NCBI GenBank assembly: GCA_001602435.1
Contig: CP012156.1
Location: forward strand, 2,314,001-2,378,000
Source: Hyphomonadaceae bacterium UKL13-1
GTDB taxonomy: Bacteria > Pseudomonadota > Alphaproteobacteria > Caulobacterales > Aquidulcibacteraceae
Reading direction: 5' to 3'
DNA length: 64,000 nucleotides
Shown here one piece after another: positions 25,533 to 34,727 of the stretch (positions are counted from its first letter, which is position 1; every line of letters begins with the position of its first letter). The translations under genes were made by a program, and so were the position numbers. The notes under the pieces are model-generated. The model saw nothing but the letters and a program-made list of their open reading frames with translations. It was not told the origin of the DNA and did no database searches.

Positions 25533-26797
25533 TGGCCCAAGCCCCCCATAATTTTGATGTCTTGATTTCGGGCGGTGGCTTGGTTGGCCTGACTTTGGCC
25601 TTGGCACTTGACCAAGGTGGCCTGAAGGTGGCCGTCATTGACCGCTTACCGGCGGCGGACTTGTTGGAAGAAACCTTTGACGGGCGCGCCACCGCTATGG
25701 GGTTTGCGACCTATCGTATGATGCAGAGCTTGGGGGTCGCAAGCCACATTGGCGAAGTTCAGCCGATTGAACAGATTTTGGTGTCGGACGGCCGGATCGG
25801 TAGCCCGTCACGCAAAGGTGGCCCGTCTTCCCTCACCTTGCATTTCGACCATCGTGAGACAGGTGCAGGCGATGAGCCCTTGGGCTGGATGATTGAAAAC
25901 CGCCGAATCCGCCTCGCGCTCGACAAAGAGGCCGCCACACGGTCCGGAATCACGCGCTTTGCCCCCGATGAGATTGACGATCTACAAATTGACACGGGCC
26001 AAGTTACGGCGCGCTTGAAGTCGGGCAAGATCTTGACCGCGCCCGTGATCGTCGGCGCAGAAGGTCGCGGCTCTTACGTCCGCAAAAAGGCGGGTATCCG
26101 CACCTATGGCTGGGCCTATGATCAAACCGGCATTGTGACCACGGTTGCGATGGAAAACAGCCATCAAGGCGTTGCGCATGAATATTTCTTGCCAACAGGC
26201 CCCTTTGCCATCCTGCCGCTGATGCATCATCGCGCCAATATCGTGTGGTCTGAAAAGACCAGCCGCGCAAAAGCCCTTCTGGCCATGAGCCGCTCCGATC
26301 TGGAGCAAGAATTGGCGCGCCGATTTGGCGACTTCTTAGGCGCAGTCGAGCTTGATGCACCTGTCTGGTCCTATCCTTTGTCGATGGAGCTTGCCGCCAC
26401 TTGGGCCAAGCCGCGTGTGGCCCTCGCCGGGGATGCAGCCCATGGCATTCATCCAATTGCAGGCCAAGGCTTGAACCTTGGCCTCAAAGACGTTGCAGCT
26501 TTGGCCGAAGTTCTGGTCGAGGCCCGTGGCCTTGGCCAAGATTTAGGTGATTTGGCGGTGCTGGAGCGCTATGCCCAATGGCGGCGGACCGATACGATGA
26601 CGCTGGCTATCTCGTGCGATGCCTTCGTCCGGCTTTTCTCCAACGACATTGCCCCGGTCCGGGCATTGCGGACACTCGGCCTCGGGATTGTCGATGCCAT
26701 TGGCCCAGCGCGGCGCTTTTTTGCGAGCCATGCCGGCGGTGCCGTTGGTGAATTACCACGACTTCTGCGCGGTGAGCGTTTGGGCGTAAATGCATGA
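25532..26797 (+). CDS. UbiH/UbiF/VisC-family FAD-dependent monooxygenase
   Basis: A 421-residue flavoprotein hydroxylase, of the group that hydroxylates the ring during ubiquinone synthesis. FAD-binding SGGGLVGLTLALALDQGGL is near residue 12, and the second FAD motif GDAAHGIHPIAGQGLNLG is the UbiH/VisC family signature. Which ring position it acts on cannot be told from sequence alone. The start overlaps the creatininase stop by one base and the stop overlaps the VOC gene as ATGA, so the three form an operon. Confidence 0.9.
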   Translation: MAQAPHNFDVLISGGGLVGLTLALALDQGGLKVAVIDRLPAADLLEETFDGRATAMGFATYRMMQSLGVASHIGEVQPIEQILVSDGRIGSPSRKGGPSSLTLHFDHRETGAGDEPLGWMIENRRIRLALDKEAATRSGITRFAPDEIDDLQIDTGQVTARLKSGKILTAPVIVGAEGRGSYVRKKAGIRTYGWAYDQTGIVTTVAMENSHQGVAHEYFLPTGPFAILPLMHHRANIVWSEKTSRAKALLAMSRSDLEQELARRFGDFLGAVELDAPVWSYPLSMELAATWAKPRVALAGDAAHGIHPIAGQGLNLGLKDVAALAEVLVEARGLGQDLGDLAVLERYAQWRRTDTMTLAISCDAFVRLFSNDIAPVRALRTLGLGIVDAIGPARRFFASHAGGAVGELPRLLRGERLGVNA

Positions 26798-27156
26798 CCG
26801 ACTTTGCCACGCCCAATCTACCCGCTCGCGATATGGCGGCGACCTCTGCCTTCTATCAAAAGCTGGGTTTCACGGAAGATTATGTTTCGCCCGGCTGGAT
26901 GATCCTGTCACGCGGCGGCCTGCAACTTGAGTTCTTTCCCTATCCCGACCTTGACCCCACGACCTCGTCCTTTGGCAGCTGTTTGCGGGTCGACGACTTG
27001 CAGGGCCTCTATCAGGCGTGCGTCGCTTCTGGCATTCCCCAAGTTCACACCGGTATGCCCCGCGTGCATCCACCCAAGCGTGAGCCATCAGGCCTGACCA
27101 TCGCCTATCTGATTGACCCAGACGGTAGCCTGATCCGCATCATCCAGAACGATTAA
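26794..27156 (+). CDS. VOC-family (bleomycin-resistance/glyoxalase-like) protein
   Basis: A 120-residue single-module vicinal oxygen chelate protein: NLPARDMAATSAFYQKLGF opens the beta-alpha-beta unit, and SPGWMILSRGGLQLEFFPY and the closing YLIDPDGSLIRIIQN complete it. It resembles bleomycin-binding proteins, which act as dimers, but resistance activity is not implied. It is the last gene of the creatininase-UbiH operon, and its stop shares TTAA (27153-27156) with the convergent ATP-grasp gene. Confidence 0.85.
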   Translation: MTDFATPNLPARDMAATSAFYQKLGFTEDYVSPGWMILSRGGLQLEFFPYPDLDPTTSSFGSCLRVDDLQGLYQACVASGIPQVHTGMPRVHPPKREPSGLTIAYLIDPDGSLIRIIQND

Positions 27157-28049
27157 AGCCGCTCCAGCACGGCTTGGGCAAAGAGCTTCGCACCGTGCTT
27201 ACCGTCTTGGCGGTCGAGCGTCAGATAAAGCCAAGGCTCAATCAGCTCTAACTCCATCAACAACCAATTGCCGTCTGCCCCGCGCACGAGATCAACCCGC
27301 GCATAAGTCAAAGGCGTGCCGTCGGCCTTGGCCAGCACGGCTTTCGCGGCTTCCAACGCGCCTTCGGGTGCATCAATGCCCGTTTCGACGGCCCCATGCT
27401 GACCTTGCGTGCGATAATCACCCGCTTTTGGTCGCTTGATCAGCGCATGGGAAAACCGCCCACCGAAATAAAGCAGCGACAACTCGCCCTCTTCCGTCAC
27501 CGCGGGCAGGAAGGGCTGGATCAAGGCAGCTGCCGGGGGCAATATATCGTCGGAAGGAACAGGTTCACCACGCTTCAAACGGGCTTGCCGCCAAGCGCCT
27601 GCGCCAATGCGCGGTTTGATGATGATCTCATCGGCATTCAGCACATCAAAGCTGCCCAGAATCACGTCGGGGCTGCAGGCATCGACGGCCAAGGTTGGGG
27701 GTACAGGGGCACCGCGCCGTTCAAGCTCTGCCAAATAGCCCTTGTCCATATTAGCGCGGATGACCGCGCCATCGTTCAACAAGCGCGCGCCTGAGGCTTC
27801 AATTTCGGCAACGCGCTTCAAAAAGGTCTCAGTCGCTTGCGGGTAGTTCCACGCCAAAAGCGGCAGAACGGCTGAAAAGCGCGACCAATCCGTGCCGTCA
27901 TCCTGCCAGAACACCGGCTCTATCTCGACACCCGATGGCGCAAACGCCTCGCGCAGCAGCACAAGTTGACTATGCGCATAATCGGGCTCAGCCCGATCCG
28001 GGCGGCTGGGATAATAATCATGGGTGACGAGGAGTGCGATCGGTTTCAT
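27153..28049 (-). CDS. ATP-grasp domain protein
   Basis: A 298-residue protein with an ATP-grasp look: the N-terminal half ends with the conserved segment LNDGAVIRANMDKGYLAELE, the middle has DEIIIKPRIGAGAW (phosphate-binding Lys in IIIKP), and the end has LLMELELIEPWLYL, the metal-binding Glu pair. Related proteins of this type (DcsG/RimK-like) ligate carboxylates to amines; substrate unknown. ATG 28049 is preferred to TTG 28055. Its stop overlaps the convergent VOC gene. Confidence 0.75.
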   Translation of the reverse strand: MKPIALLVTHDYYPSRPDRAEPDYAHSQLVLLREAFAPSGVEIEPVFWQDDGTDWSRFSAVLPLLAWNYPQATETFLKRVAEIEASGARLLNDGAVIRANMDKGYLAELERRGAPVPPTLAVDACSPDVILGSFDVLNADEIIIKPRIGAGAWRQARLKRGEPVPSDDILPPAAALIQPFLPAVTEEGELSLLYFGGRFSHALIKRPKAGDYRTQGQHGAVETGIDAPEGALEAAKAVLAKADGTPLTYARVDLVRGADGNWLLMELELIEPWLYLTLDRQDGKHGAKLFAQAVLERL

Positions 28050-28129
28050 GTCCAAGCCGCTAGCCGCATCGCGCGCAAACGTCTAGAGCAGGCCCGCACT
28101 AAATTGCTTGTGGCAAGGAGCCCTTAGAG

Positions 28130-29122
28130 ATGACGACCCAATTTGATGTTTGCGGTGTAGGTAATGCGATTGTTGACGTGATTGCACCCGCATCGGACGA
28201 ATTCCTAGCCGAACATCAAATCGCCAAGGGTGCGATGACTCTGATTTTTGATGAGCCTGCGGTGGAGCGTCTCTATGCGACCATGGCAGCTGGTCAAGAA
28301 AGCTCCGGTGGCTCTGCCGCCAACACTTTGGCAGGCATCGCCTCTCTGGGCGGTAAAGGGGCCTATATTGGCAAGGTCGCCAATGACACCTTGGGCAAAG
28401 TATTTCGTCACGACATGAATGCTGGCGGCGTGGCCTATGACACCCCGCCCCATGCCAATGGCCCTTCGACCGCGCGCTGCTTGATCAATGTGACGCCAGA
28501 TGGCCAGCGCTCCATGAGCACCTTCTTGGGCTGCTCACCCCTGCTGACGCCAGAGGATTTGGACCCTGCGAAACTGGCTTCCGCGCAAATCGTCTTTTTG
28601 GAAGGCTATTTGTTTGACGCTGAAGAGGCCAAAGCAGCTTTCGTAAAGGCCTCTGAGATCGCCCACACTGCTGGCAATAAGGTGGCGCTGACCTTGTCGG
28701 ACTTGTTCTGCGTCGACCGTCATAAGGCGGCTTTCCGTCATCTGGTTGCCAATCACATCGACATTTTGTTTGCCAATGAGGCCGAGATCATCGCGCTTTA
28801 TGACGCGCCAGACTTTGACACCGCCTTGGCCGCAGCGCGCAAGGATTGCGACCTGGTCGCGCTGACCCGCTCTGAAAAGGGTTCGGTTCTGGCGCGTGGC
28901 GACGAAGTTGTGACCGTTGCCGCCGATCCTGTTGCCCAAGTCGTCGACACCACGGGTGCTGGCGATCTTTATGCGGCAGGCGTGCTCTATGGCTTGGCCA
29001 GCGGTCGTGAACTTGAAGCGTGCGGAAAACTGGGTTCACTGGCAGCTGGGGAAGTGATTTCCCATTATGGCGCGCGCCCGTTGGTCAGCCTTGCAGAGCT
29101 AGCCTCCGCTCGCGGTCTCTAA
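28130..29122 (+). CDS. PfkB-family kinase (adenosine kinase-like)
   Basis: A 330-residue ribokinase-fold carbohydrate/nucleoside kinase. N-terminal VCGVGNAIVDVI and SSGGSAANTLAGIASLGGKG match PfkB signature 1, and the C-terminal VDTTGAGDLYAAGVLYGLA is signature 2 with the catalytic Asp of GAGD. The arrangement, with LTLSDLFCVDRHK and LFANEAEI, is the adenosine-kinase-like branch common in alphaproteobacteria. SD AAGGAG precedes ATG 28130. It is separate from neighbours, with about 75 bases upstream. Confidence 0.88.
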   Translation: MTTQFDVCGVGNAIVDVIAPASDEFLAEHQIAKGAMTLIFDEPAVERLYATMAAGQESSGGSAANTLAGIASLGGKGAYIGKVANDTLGKVFRHDMNAGGVAYDTPPHANGPSTARCLINVTPDGQRSMSTFLGCSPLLTPEDLDPAKLASAQIVFLEGYLFDAEEAKAAFVKASEIAHTAGNKVALTLSDLFCVDRHKAAFRHLVANHIDILFANEAEIIALYDAPDFDTALAAARKDCDLVALTRSEKGSVLARGDEVVTVAADPVAQVVDTTGAGDLYAAGVLYGLASGRELEACGKLGSLAAGEVISHYGARPLVSLAELASARGL

Positions 29123-29160
29123 AGGGTCAGGTTTGGCGTAAGTTTTGCTTGGGCAGCGCC

Positions 29161-29601
29161 ATGATCAAGCACGCGGCCTACCTTGGAACACTGATGGCAT
29201 TGGGCTTTGCCTCCACTGGGCAAGCCCAAAGCGTCTCCACCTATCGCTCTGACGGCGTCACCGCGCCGCAAGTGAAGGCGGAAGTGCGCAAAGAACGGCC
29301 TCGCAACGTGCGTATCACACGGTCCACCGATGCATTGCCGCCCGTCGGCGGTTTTATCGACACGATTGAGCCGGTTGGCGGCGGCGTGCGCCTTGCACCC
29401 GCCTCGACCGAAGCTGAGCCTCTGCCAATGGCCATATTGGTCGACGTAGAGGCACAACCGCGCCAGAGACCACAATCACGCAAGTCGCGCCTGAAGCGCC
29501 CTGCAGCAACTAATCATACGACCTGTCGGCTGCCCTTCCCCTGCCCGGTTCTGAGGGTTAGAAAGCCCAACCTGCGACGGGATCGAACACCAGCATGCTG
29601 A
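29161..29601 (+). CDS. Hypothetical exported protein, possibly frameshifted
   Basis: ATG 29161 gives a 146-residue protein with a signal peptide (YLGTLMALGFASTGQAQ). A Pro/Val/Gly-rich region follows to about residue 100. From there the residues become Arg/Lys-rich (RQRPQSRKSRLKRP), unlike the first part. The alternative frame over the same bases reads APETTITQVAPEAPCSN and stops near 29512, which looks more natural. A frameshift or sequencing error near 29460 is possible. No family recognised. Confidence 0.45.
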   Translation: MIKHAAYLGTLMALGFASTGQAQSVSTYRSDGVTAPQVKAEVRKERPRNVRITRSTDALPPVGGFIDTIEPVGGGVRLAPASTEAEPLPMAILVDVEAQPRQRPQSRKSRLKRPAATNHTTCRLPFPCPVLRVRKPNLRRDRTPAC

Positions 29602-30347
29602 AACTTGACGGGCTCACAAAAACCTATGCTGGCCAAAGGGGTGTGAACTCTATCAGCTTTGAAATCGCACCTGGCGAAGTGGTCGGCTTTGTCGGCCCCA
29701 ATGGTGCCGGCAAGACGACGACCTTGCGGATGATTGCTGGCACGTTGGAACCCGATCAGGGCACAGTTCAACTGATGGGCCATGATGTCTGGTCGAACCG
29801 ACAGACCGCCCAAGCCGTGATGGGCTATTTGCCTGAACATGCACCCTTATATGACGATATGACCCCGCGCAGCTATCTGGACTTTCTATTGTCCGCGCGG
29901 GGGGTGGCGCGTAAGCAGCGCCCCGATCTCCTCACCCAAGCTGCCAAGCGAACCCAGATTGAGGATATGCTGGATCGGCGGATTGAAGGCCTGTCGAAAG
30001 GCTATCGGCGACGCGTGGCGCTGGCTGGTGCGTTGGCCCATGACCCGCCTGTCCTGATCCTCGACGAGCCCCGCGATGGCCTCGACCCTAATCAGAAGCG
30101 GGTGACGCAGGCATTGATCCGCGAGCTCTCGCCCGGACGGATCATTTTAATCTCCACCCATCAATTGGATGAAGTCGCCAATTTATGTAGCCGCTTGATC
30201 TTGATCGCGGAGGGCCAAGTGCGCGCCGATCAAAGCCCAGCGGACTTTGCAGCCCAAGACCCTGAGGGCCGGATTGAAGATGTCTTCTATCGCTTGACCG
30301 CAGGACCTTCGCCCACGGCGTCAAATCCGGACGAGGCGCAAACATGA
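29595..30347 (+). CDS. ABC-2 type transporter ATP-binding protein (GldA-like)
   Basis: A 250-residue ATPase of an exporter. Walker A GPNGAGKTT (34-42), ABC signature LSKGY (133-137) and Walker B LILDEP (154-159) are all present. The block TLEPDQGTVQLMGHDVW and the D-loop RDGLDP follow family order; DEPRDGLDP departs from the common DEPTxGLDP. It starts within the end of the upstream hypothetical gene. With the next three genes it forms a Gld-like exporter operon; cargo unknown. Confidence 0.9.
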   Translation: MLKLDGLTKTYAGQRGVNSISFEIAPGEVVGFVGPNGAGKTTTLRMIAGTLEPDQGTVQLMGHDVWSNRQTAQAVMGYLPEHAPLYDDMTPRSYLDFLLSARGVARKQRPDLLTQAAKRTQIEDMLDRRIEGLSKGYRRRVALAGALAHDPPVLILDEPRDGLDPNQKRVTQALIRELSPGRIILISTHQLDEVANLCSRLILIAEGQVRADQSPADFAAQDPEGRIEDVFYRLTAGPSPTASNPDEAQT

Positions 30348-31096
30348 CCGCCTTTTGGACTGGCTTTTGCGCCTTATACCGCCGTGAGTTGCGCCAGGAT
30401 GCCGTCAGTCCCTTGGCCTATATGTTTGTGGCGAGTTTTATCTCGGCTTCTGTCCTATTGGCGTTTCAAGTGGGCGGCCTGTTTGAGGCCGGGCGGGCGG
30501 AGCTGGTCGCTTTCTTCCAATTTCATCCTTGGCTGTTTGTGGTCCTGATGCCAGCACTAAGCATGAGGGCCTGGAGCGATGAAGCGCGGACGGGAACTTT
30601 AGAAACCTTACTCGCCCTACCCGTGCCGACTTCGGCGCTGGTGCTCGCGAAATTCATGGCGGCTTGGACTTTGGCTTGCCTGATGCTCGTCCTCACGACA
30701 CCGCTCTGGCTGGGACTTAGCCTGCTTGGGCCGGTCGATCATGGGGCGACTTTGACCGCTTATCTGGGCTCTTGCTTGCTGGCGGGGGCCTATCTGTCAA
30801 TCGGAATGGCCGCGTCTGCTGTCAGCCGCAGCCAAGTTCTAAGCTTTGTCATCGCTTTGGGCGTGAGCTTTCTGGCCACTGCCGCTGGTCTACCGCTGGT
30901 GAGCAGCACCTTGGCGGCCTTCCTGCCTTTACCGCTGACAGAGGCCCTCGCCTCACTCTCCATGCTGGATGCCTTTGCAGGATTTGAACGCGGCGTGATT
31001 GAAGCCCGTGGGCTGAGCTATTTTCTGGCCGTTATAGCGCTGGGTCTGTGTTTGACGGGCCTGTGGGTCGACACGAAGCGCGGGGGGCAAGCATGA
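30344..31096 (+). CDS. ABC-2 type transporter permease (GldF-like)
   Basis: A 250-residue inner-membrane protein with about six hydrophobic helices. Its N-terminal FCALYRRELRQDAVSPLAYMF and the block MRAWSDEARTGTLETLLALP are the signature of ABC-2 permeases of the GldF/NosY group, in which the latter block follows the second helix. Starts ATGA-overlapping the ATPase and stops ATGA-overlapping the GldG-like gene, so it is co-translated with both. Confidence 0.88.
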   Translation: MTAFWTGFCALYRRELRQDAVSPLAYMFVASFISASVLLAFQVGGLFEAGRAELVAFFQFHPWLFVVLMPALSMRAWSDEARTGTLETLLALPVPTSALVLAKFMAAWTLACLMLVLTTPLWLGLSLLGPVDHGATLTAYLGSCLLAGAYLSIGMAASAVSRSQVLSFVIALGVSFLATAAGLPLVSSTLAAFLPLPLTEALASLSMLDAFAGFERGVIEARGLSYFLAVIALGLCLTGLWVDTKRGGQA

Positions 31097-32922
31097 AGCG
31101 GCCCCTCTTCACCCGCCTTGCTGCAACTCTCTTGGTTGTTTTGTTCGTGTGCAGCCAAGTGATCAGTCAAAACTGGCTGGCAGCTCTGCGTGTCGATACC
31201 ACCCAAGACCAGCTTTATACCCTCTCAGCCGATACGAAGGCTGTGTTACGCGACATCAAACAACCCATTGAGCTGCGGCTTTATCTATCCCGCGAAGCCT
31301 TAACCGAAGACCCAGTGATGCGTGGCTTTAGTCAGCGCGTGGCTGATTTGCTGTCGGTCTATGCGCGCGAAGCCAATGGCCAGATCAGATTGACGATCAT
31401 TGATCCCAAACCCTTCTCTGCCCGTGAAGAGGAAGCTTTAAAGGCAGGTCTCACACCTATTCCGGGGCCGCGCCCGGATGATGCGGCTGCCTTTTTGGGT
31501 TTCGTGCTGAAGAGCCCCTATGGCCGCGATTTGGTGGTGCCGCTGCTCGATCCAGCCGACGCCGCCAGCCTTGAGTTTCAAGTAACCCGCGCCGTGATCA
31601 AACTGAGCGAACCGAAACGAACACGGGTTGCGATGCTCACCAGCCTGCCTTGGCTCGTGGCAACCGACCCAGAAAGCGGCACCATGCGGCCGGTGGCCGA
31701 GATTGCATCCTTATTGATGCAGGAGACTGAGTTTTCTCTCTTAAAGTCCGACTTTCAGACAATACCGGCGGGCACCAGTGTGCTGATCATTGCCCAGCCT
31801 GAGCCTCTGACCGAGGCGCAGCAATTTGCGCTGGACCAATATGTTCTCAAAGGCGGCAAGCTTTTGTTGCTTCTGGACCCCGCTTCAACCATTGCGCGCG
31901 ATGGCGGCGGCGGTCAGCAACAGGGGACCCAAGCGCTGGGTCGTTTGACCCAAGCGTGGGGCTTTAGCGTGCAAGGCGATGTGATTGCCGATCGCGCCTA
32001 CGCTTTGCCGGTACAGACGGGCCTTGCTGGCCGCGCGGCAATTGCACCCCAGCCGCTGATTTTTCAAGTGCCCGCCAGCGGCCTCAATCAGGATCAAGCT
32101 ATCACGCGGGCCTTAAGCCAAGGCGTTCATGTGGCAACGCCCGGCGAAGTGGTTCGGCTTGGCCAGACAGGCACCAGCTTCACCCCGCTGCTGACCTCGT
32201 CGCCCGATACGATGCGCCTAGAGGCCAAGCGCGCCTTATCGGGTCTAAGCCCACAAGATATTGAGCTTGATTGGCAAAGCTCTGGTCAGCGACAAGTCTT
32301 GGCAGCAGAAGTTAGCGGTTCTTGGCGCACGGCCTTTCCAAATGGCGATCCAGCCAAGCGACAAGTGGATGCGCTCGCGGCAAGCGATAAGCCCGGCCAA
32401 ATCCTCGTTTTTGGCGACGTCGATTTGTTGGCCGATAGCCTTTATGTCAATGACACTGGCGCTGTGGCCGACAATGCGCGCCTGATCCTCAATAGTGTGG
32501 ATTATCTGGCCGGCAAAACACAGCTTGTGGAGCTGCGATCCCGCACACCTCGCCCGCGCAATTTGGTAGAGGTCGAAAAGCTGCGGCAGGCGGCGCAAGC
32601 GCGCGTGCTGGAAGAAGAGCAGGCTTTGGAAAGTCGTCTCGCCTTGGCTGAAACCCGCTTAAAAGAGATCGAGGCCAAGGAAGCGGCCAAGGACCTCATC
32701 GCGTCAGACGTCACCGACAATGAACTCGCCCAAGTCCGCCAAGAGGTGCAAGAAGCCCGCACCCGCTTGCGGGCTGTCCAAGAAGGCGTGCGCGAAGGTG
32801 TTGCGCGCATCAAAACCCGTCTCATGCTAATCCCCGGCATTGTGATCCCCCTGCTGATCGTGCTGGCAGGGCTGTTGGTTCAGGTTTTCAGGCGACGCCA
32901 GCAGCGGCGGCTTGCCCAATGA
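31093..32922 (+). CDS. GldG-like ABC transporter auxiliary protein
   Basis: A 609-residue membrane protein. One helix near the N-terminus (LAATLLVVLFVCSQVI), a large extracytoplasmic region opening with VDTTQDQLYTLSADTKAVL and IELRLYLSREALTEDP (the GldG/DUF7088 pattern), a long Glu/Arg-rich coiled coil (about 500-580) and a second helix at the end (IPGIVIPLLIVLAGLLVQVF). Such proteins accompany ABC-2 exporters and are thought to act outside the cell membrane. ATG 31093 overlaps the permease stop. Confidence 0.87.
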   Translation: MKRPLFTRLAATLLVVLFVCSQVISQNWLAALRVDTTQDQLYTLSADTKAVLRDIKQPIELRLYLSREALTEDPVMRGFSQRVADLLSVYAREANGQIRLTIIDPKPFSAREEEALKAGLTPIPGPRPDDAAAFLGFVLKSPYGRDLVVPLLDPADAASLEFQVTRAVIKLSEPKRTRVAMLTSLPWLVATDPESGTMRPVAEIASLLMQETEFSLLKSDFQTIPAGTSVLIIAQPEPLTEAQQFALDQYVLKGGKLLLLLDPASTIARDGGGGQQQGTQALGRLTQAWGFSVQGDVIADRAYALPVQTGLAGRAAIAPQPLIFQVPASGLNQDQAITRALSQGVHVATPGEVVRLGQTGTSFTPLLTSSPDTMRLEAKRALSGLSPQDIELDWQSSGQRQVLAAEVSGSWRTAFPNGDPAKRQVDALAASDKPGQILVFGDVDLLADSLYVNDTGAVADNARLILNSVDYLAGKTQLVELRSRTPRPRNLVEVEKLRQAAQARVLEEEQALESRLALAETRLKEIEAKEAAKDLIASDVTDNELAQVRQEVQEARTRLRAVQEGVREGVARIKTRLMLIPGIVIPLLIVLAGLLVQVFRRRQQRRLAQ

Positions 32923-33926
32923 GCAAGCCGAATTTGACCACGGGCGACCTCAAACGACGGGATATCTTATTTCGCTTGGGCGGAGCTTGTGTGGCGGGCT
33001 TGGGTCTTAGCACTGTTGCACCTGCAACTAAGCCCAATGGTCAGCGGGAACAGCGCAGGTCCGGCAAGGTATTCCCAAAATTTGCCAAAGAGGTGTCGCG
33101 TATCGGCTGGGTAAAGGTCGTGGGACCCGTCGCACAGTTTGAACTGGCAGATGTGTCTGGAACCTGGAAGTTGCCCCGGGCTGATTGGTACAATGCAGCC
33201 GATGAACCGTTACGCCGTCTCATCAAGGCGCTAAGTGACTTGCGCTATGTCCGCGCCTTGCCCACGCCGACAAAACAAGAGTCTGCTGCCAGCCAAATCG
33301 ATCCGCGCAAGGGTGGGGACGGGGTATGGCTGACATTAGAGGCCGACGACCGTACCCCGCTCGCCACGTTGATTTTGGCTAAACGGGGCGAACAGACCTT
33401 GGTACAGCTTGCGGGAGAGACCGCGCTCTATGAAGTCAATTCGGTGGATTGGCCGAGTTTTACCAATCCGAGCGCATGGCTGGACCTGCCCAAACTGGAT
33501 TTTGCGCCCGAGCGGATCGCGACGGTCAGCCTCGCGCGTCCGGGGCAAGGCCAGCTTGATATTGTCCGGCGGCCAGATGGCGGCTTTGCGCCGGTCGGTG
33601 GCAAAGCAAACCCCTTGATAACCGACATCGCACTGCTGCTTGGGCGCTTGGAATTCCAAGATACTCGGCGGGCTAACAGGCTTATCGGTCCCACACGCTT
33701 TAGCCATGAGACGAGCCTGAAATCAGGCTTGGTCATTGCGCTGGACGGCCATGAAGATGAAGGTCACTATTGGGTGAAATTGCGCTTGGATGCACGTCAG
33801 GCCGCAAGCCCAGAAGAAGGCGACCGTCTGGCCGCCCAAACCGACCAATGGGCGTTTAAAATTCCAGCTAAGTCCTGGACCTTATTGACGACCCCGACTG
33901 ACTTACTTCTGCAAGCGGGTCCCTGA
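32919..33926 (+). CDS. DUF4340 domain protein, possible Tat substrate
   Basis: A 335-residue protein. The N-terminus has KRRDILFRLGGACVAGLGLS, a twin-Arg plus hydrophobic stretch that could be a Tat signal or membrane anchor. The rest follows the DUF4340 plan of repeated beta strands: WKLPRADWYNA, LIKALSDLRYVRAL and KPSWLDL-like segments. DUF4340 proteins accompany Gld-type ABC-2 transporters, as here; their role is unknown. ATG 32919 overlaps the GldG-like stop (ATGA). Last gene of the operon. Confidence 0.82.
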   Translation: MSKPNLTTGDLKRRDILFRLGGACVAGLGLSTVAPATKPNGQREQRRSGKVFPKFAKEVSRIGWVKVVGPVAQFELADVSGTWKLPRADWYNAADEPLRRLIKALSDLRYVRALPTPTKQESAASQIDPRKGGDGVWLTLEADDRTPLATLILAKRGEQTLVQLAGETALYEVNSVDWPSFTNPSAWLDLPKLDFAPERIATVSLARPGQGQLDIVRRPDGGFAPVGGKANPLITDIALLLGRLEFQDTRRANRLIGPTRFSHETSLKSGLVIALDGHEDEGHYWVKLRLDARQAASPEEGDRLAAQTDQWAFKIPAKSWTLLTTPTDLLLQAGP

Positions 33927-34007
33927 CTTCTCACAAAAGCGCGCGTGCTGCGTCTGATAAAGCTCTAACGCTGGACCTGATGGCGTGTGCGTTCTAACTG
34001 AGGACTT

Positions 34008-34727
34008 ATGATTTCTGGCTTCGCAAACCCGCAACGCTTTTTAGGCCTCAGCAACTGGCTGTTGCCAATTACCAGTGTGTTGGCTGTGATTGTTTCCGCT
34101 TTCGGCGTGGTTTGGTCGCTCCTCTATGCCCCAGCGGATTATCAACAGGGTGAGACCGCGCGCATCATGTATATTCATGTGCCGTCGGCTTGGATTGCGG
34201 TCGGTGCCTATAGCGGCATGGCGATTGGCAGCATTTCCTATCTGGTTTGGGGCCATGCACTTGGCGATATTGCCGCCAAAGTGATGGCACCAATTGGGGC
34301 AGCCTTTACCGCGCTCTGCCTTGCCACAGGTTCGATCTGGGGCCGCCCAACGTGGGGCACGTGGTGGGAGTGGGATGGACGTTTGACCTCGGTCCTCGTG
34401 CTCTTCTTCCTCTATTTGGGTTATATGGCGCTGCGCAGCGCTTTGGACGAAACCAGCAAGGCCTCGAAAGCGGCGGCCATTTTGTGCTTGGTCGGCACGA
34501 TCAATATCCCGATCATCCGCTTTTCCGTGGAATGGTGGAATACGTTGCACCAAAAAGCCTCCATCATTCGCGAAGGTGGCCCGAGCCTCGACCCCAGCCT
34601 CTTACACCCCTTGCTTGTCATGGGCGTTGCCTATCTGCTGATTTTCGCCGCTTTGACTTTGGCCGCAATGCGCGCGGAAATCTGGAAGCGCTCAGCCGAC
34701 GCGCTTCAGGCGAGGTTGCAGTCATGA
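34008..34727 (+). CDS. ccmC: Heme exporter permease CcmC
   Basis: Inner-membrane heme-handling subunit that loads heme on CcmE; 239 residues and six hydrophobic helices. The periplasmic Trp-rich motif WGRPTWGTWWEWD (about 115-127) is diagnostic of the heme-handling protein family, and the two flanking histidines that bind heme lie in YIHVPSAW and WNTLHQKAS. SD AGGA precedes ATG 34008. It overlaps ccmD as ATGA. Confidence 0.95.
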   Translation: MISGFANPQRFLGLSNWLLPITSVLAVIVSAFGVVWSLLYAPADYQQGETARIMYIHVPSAWIAVGAYSGMAIGSISYLVWGHALGDIAAKVMAPIGAAFTALCLATGSIWGRPTWGTWWEWDGRLTSVLVLFFLYLGYMALRSALDETSKASKAAAILCLVGTINIPIIRFSVEWWNTLHQKASIIREGGPSLDPSLLHPLLVMGVAYLLIFAALTLAAMRAEIWKRSADALQARLQS

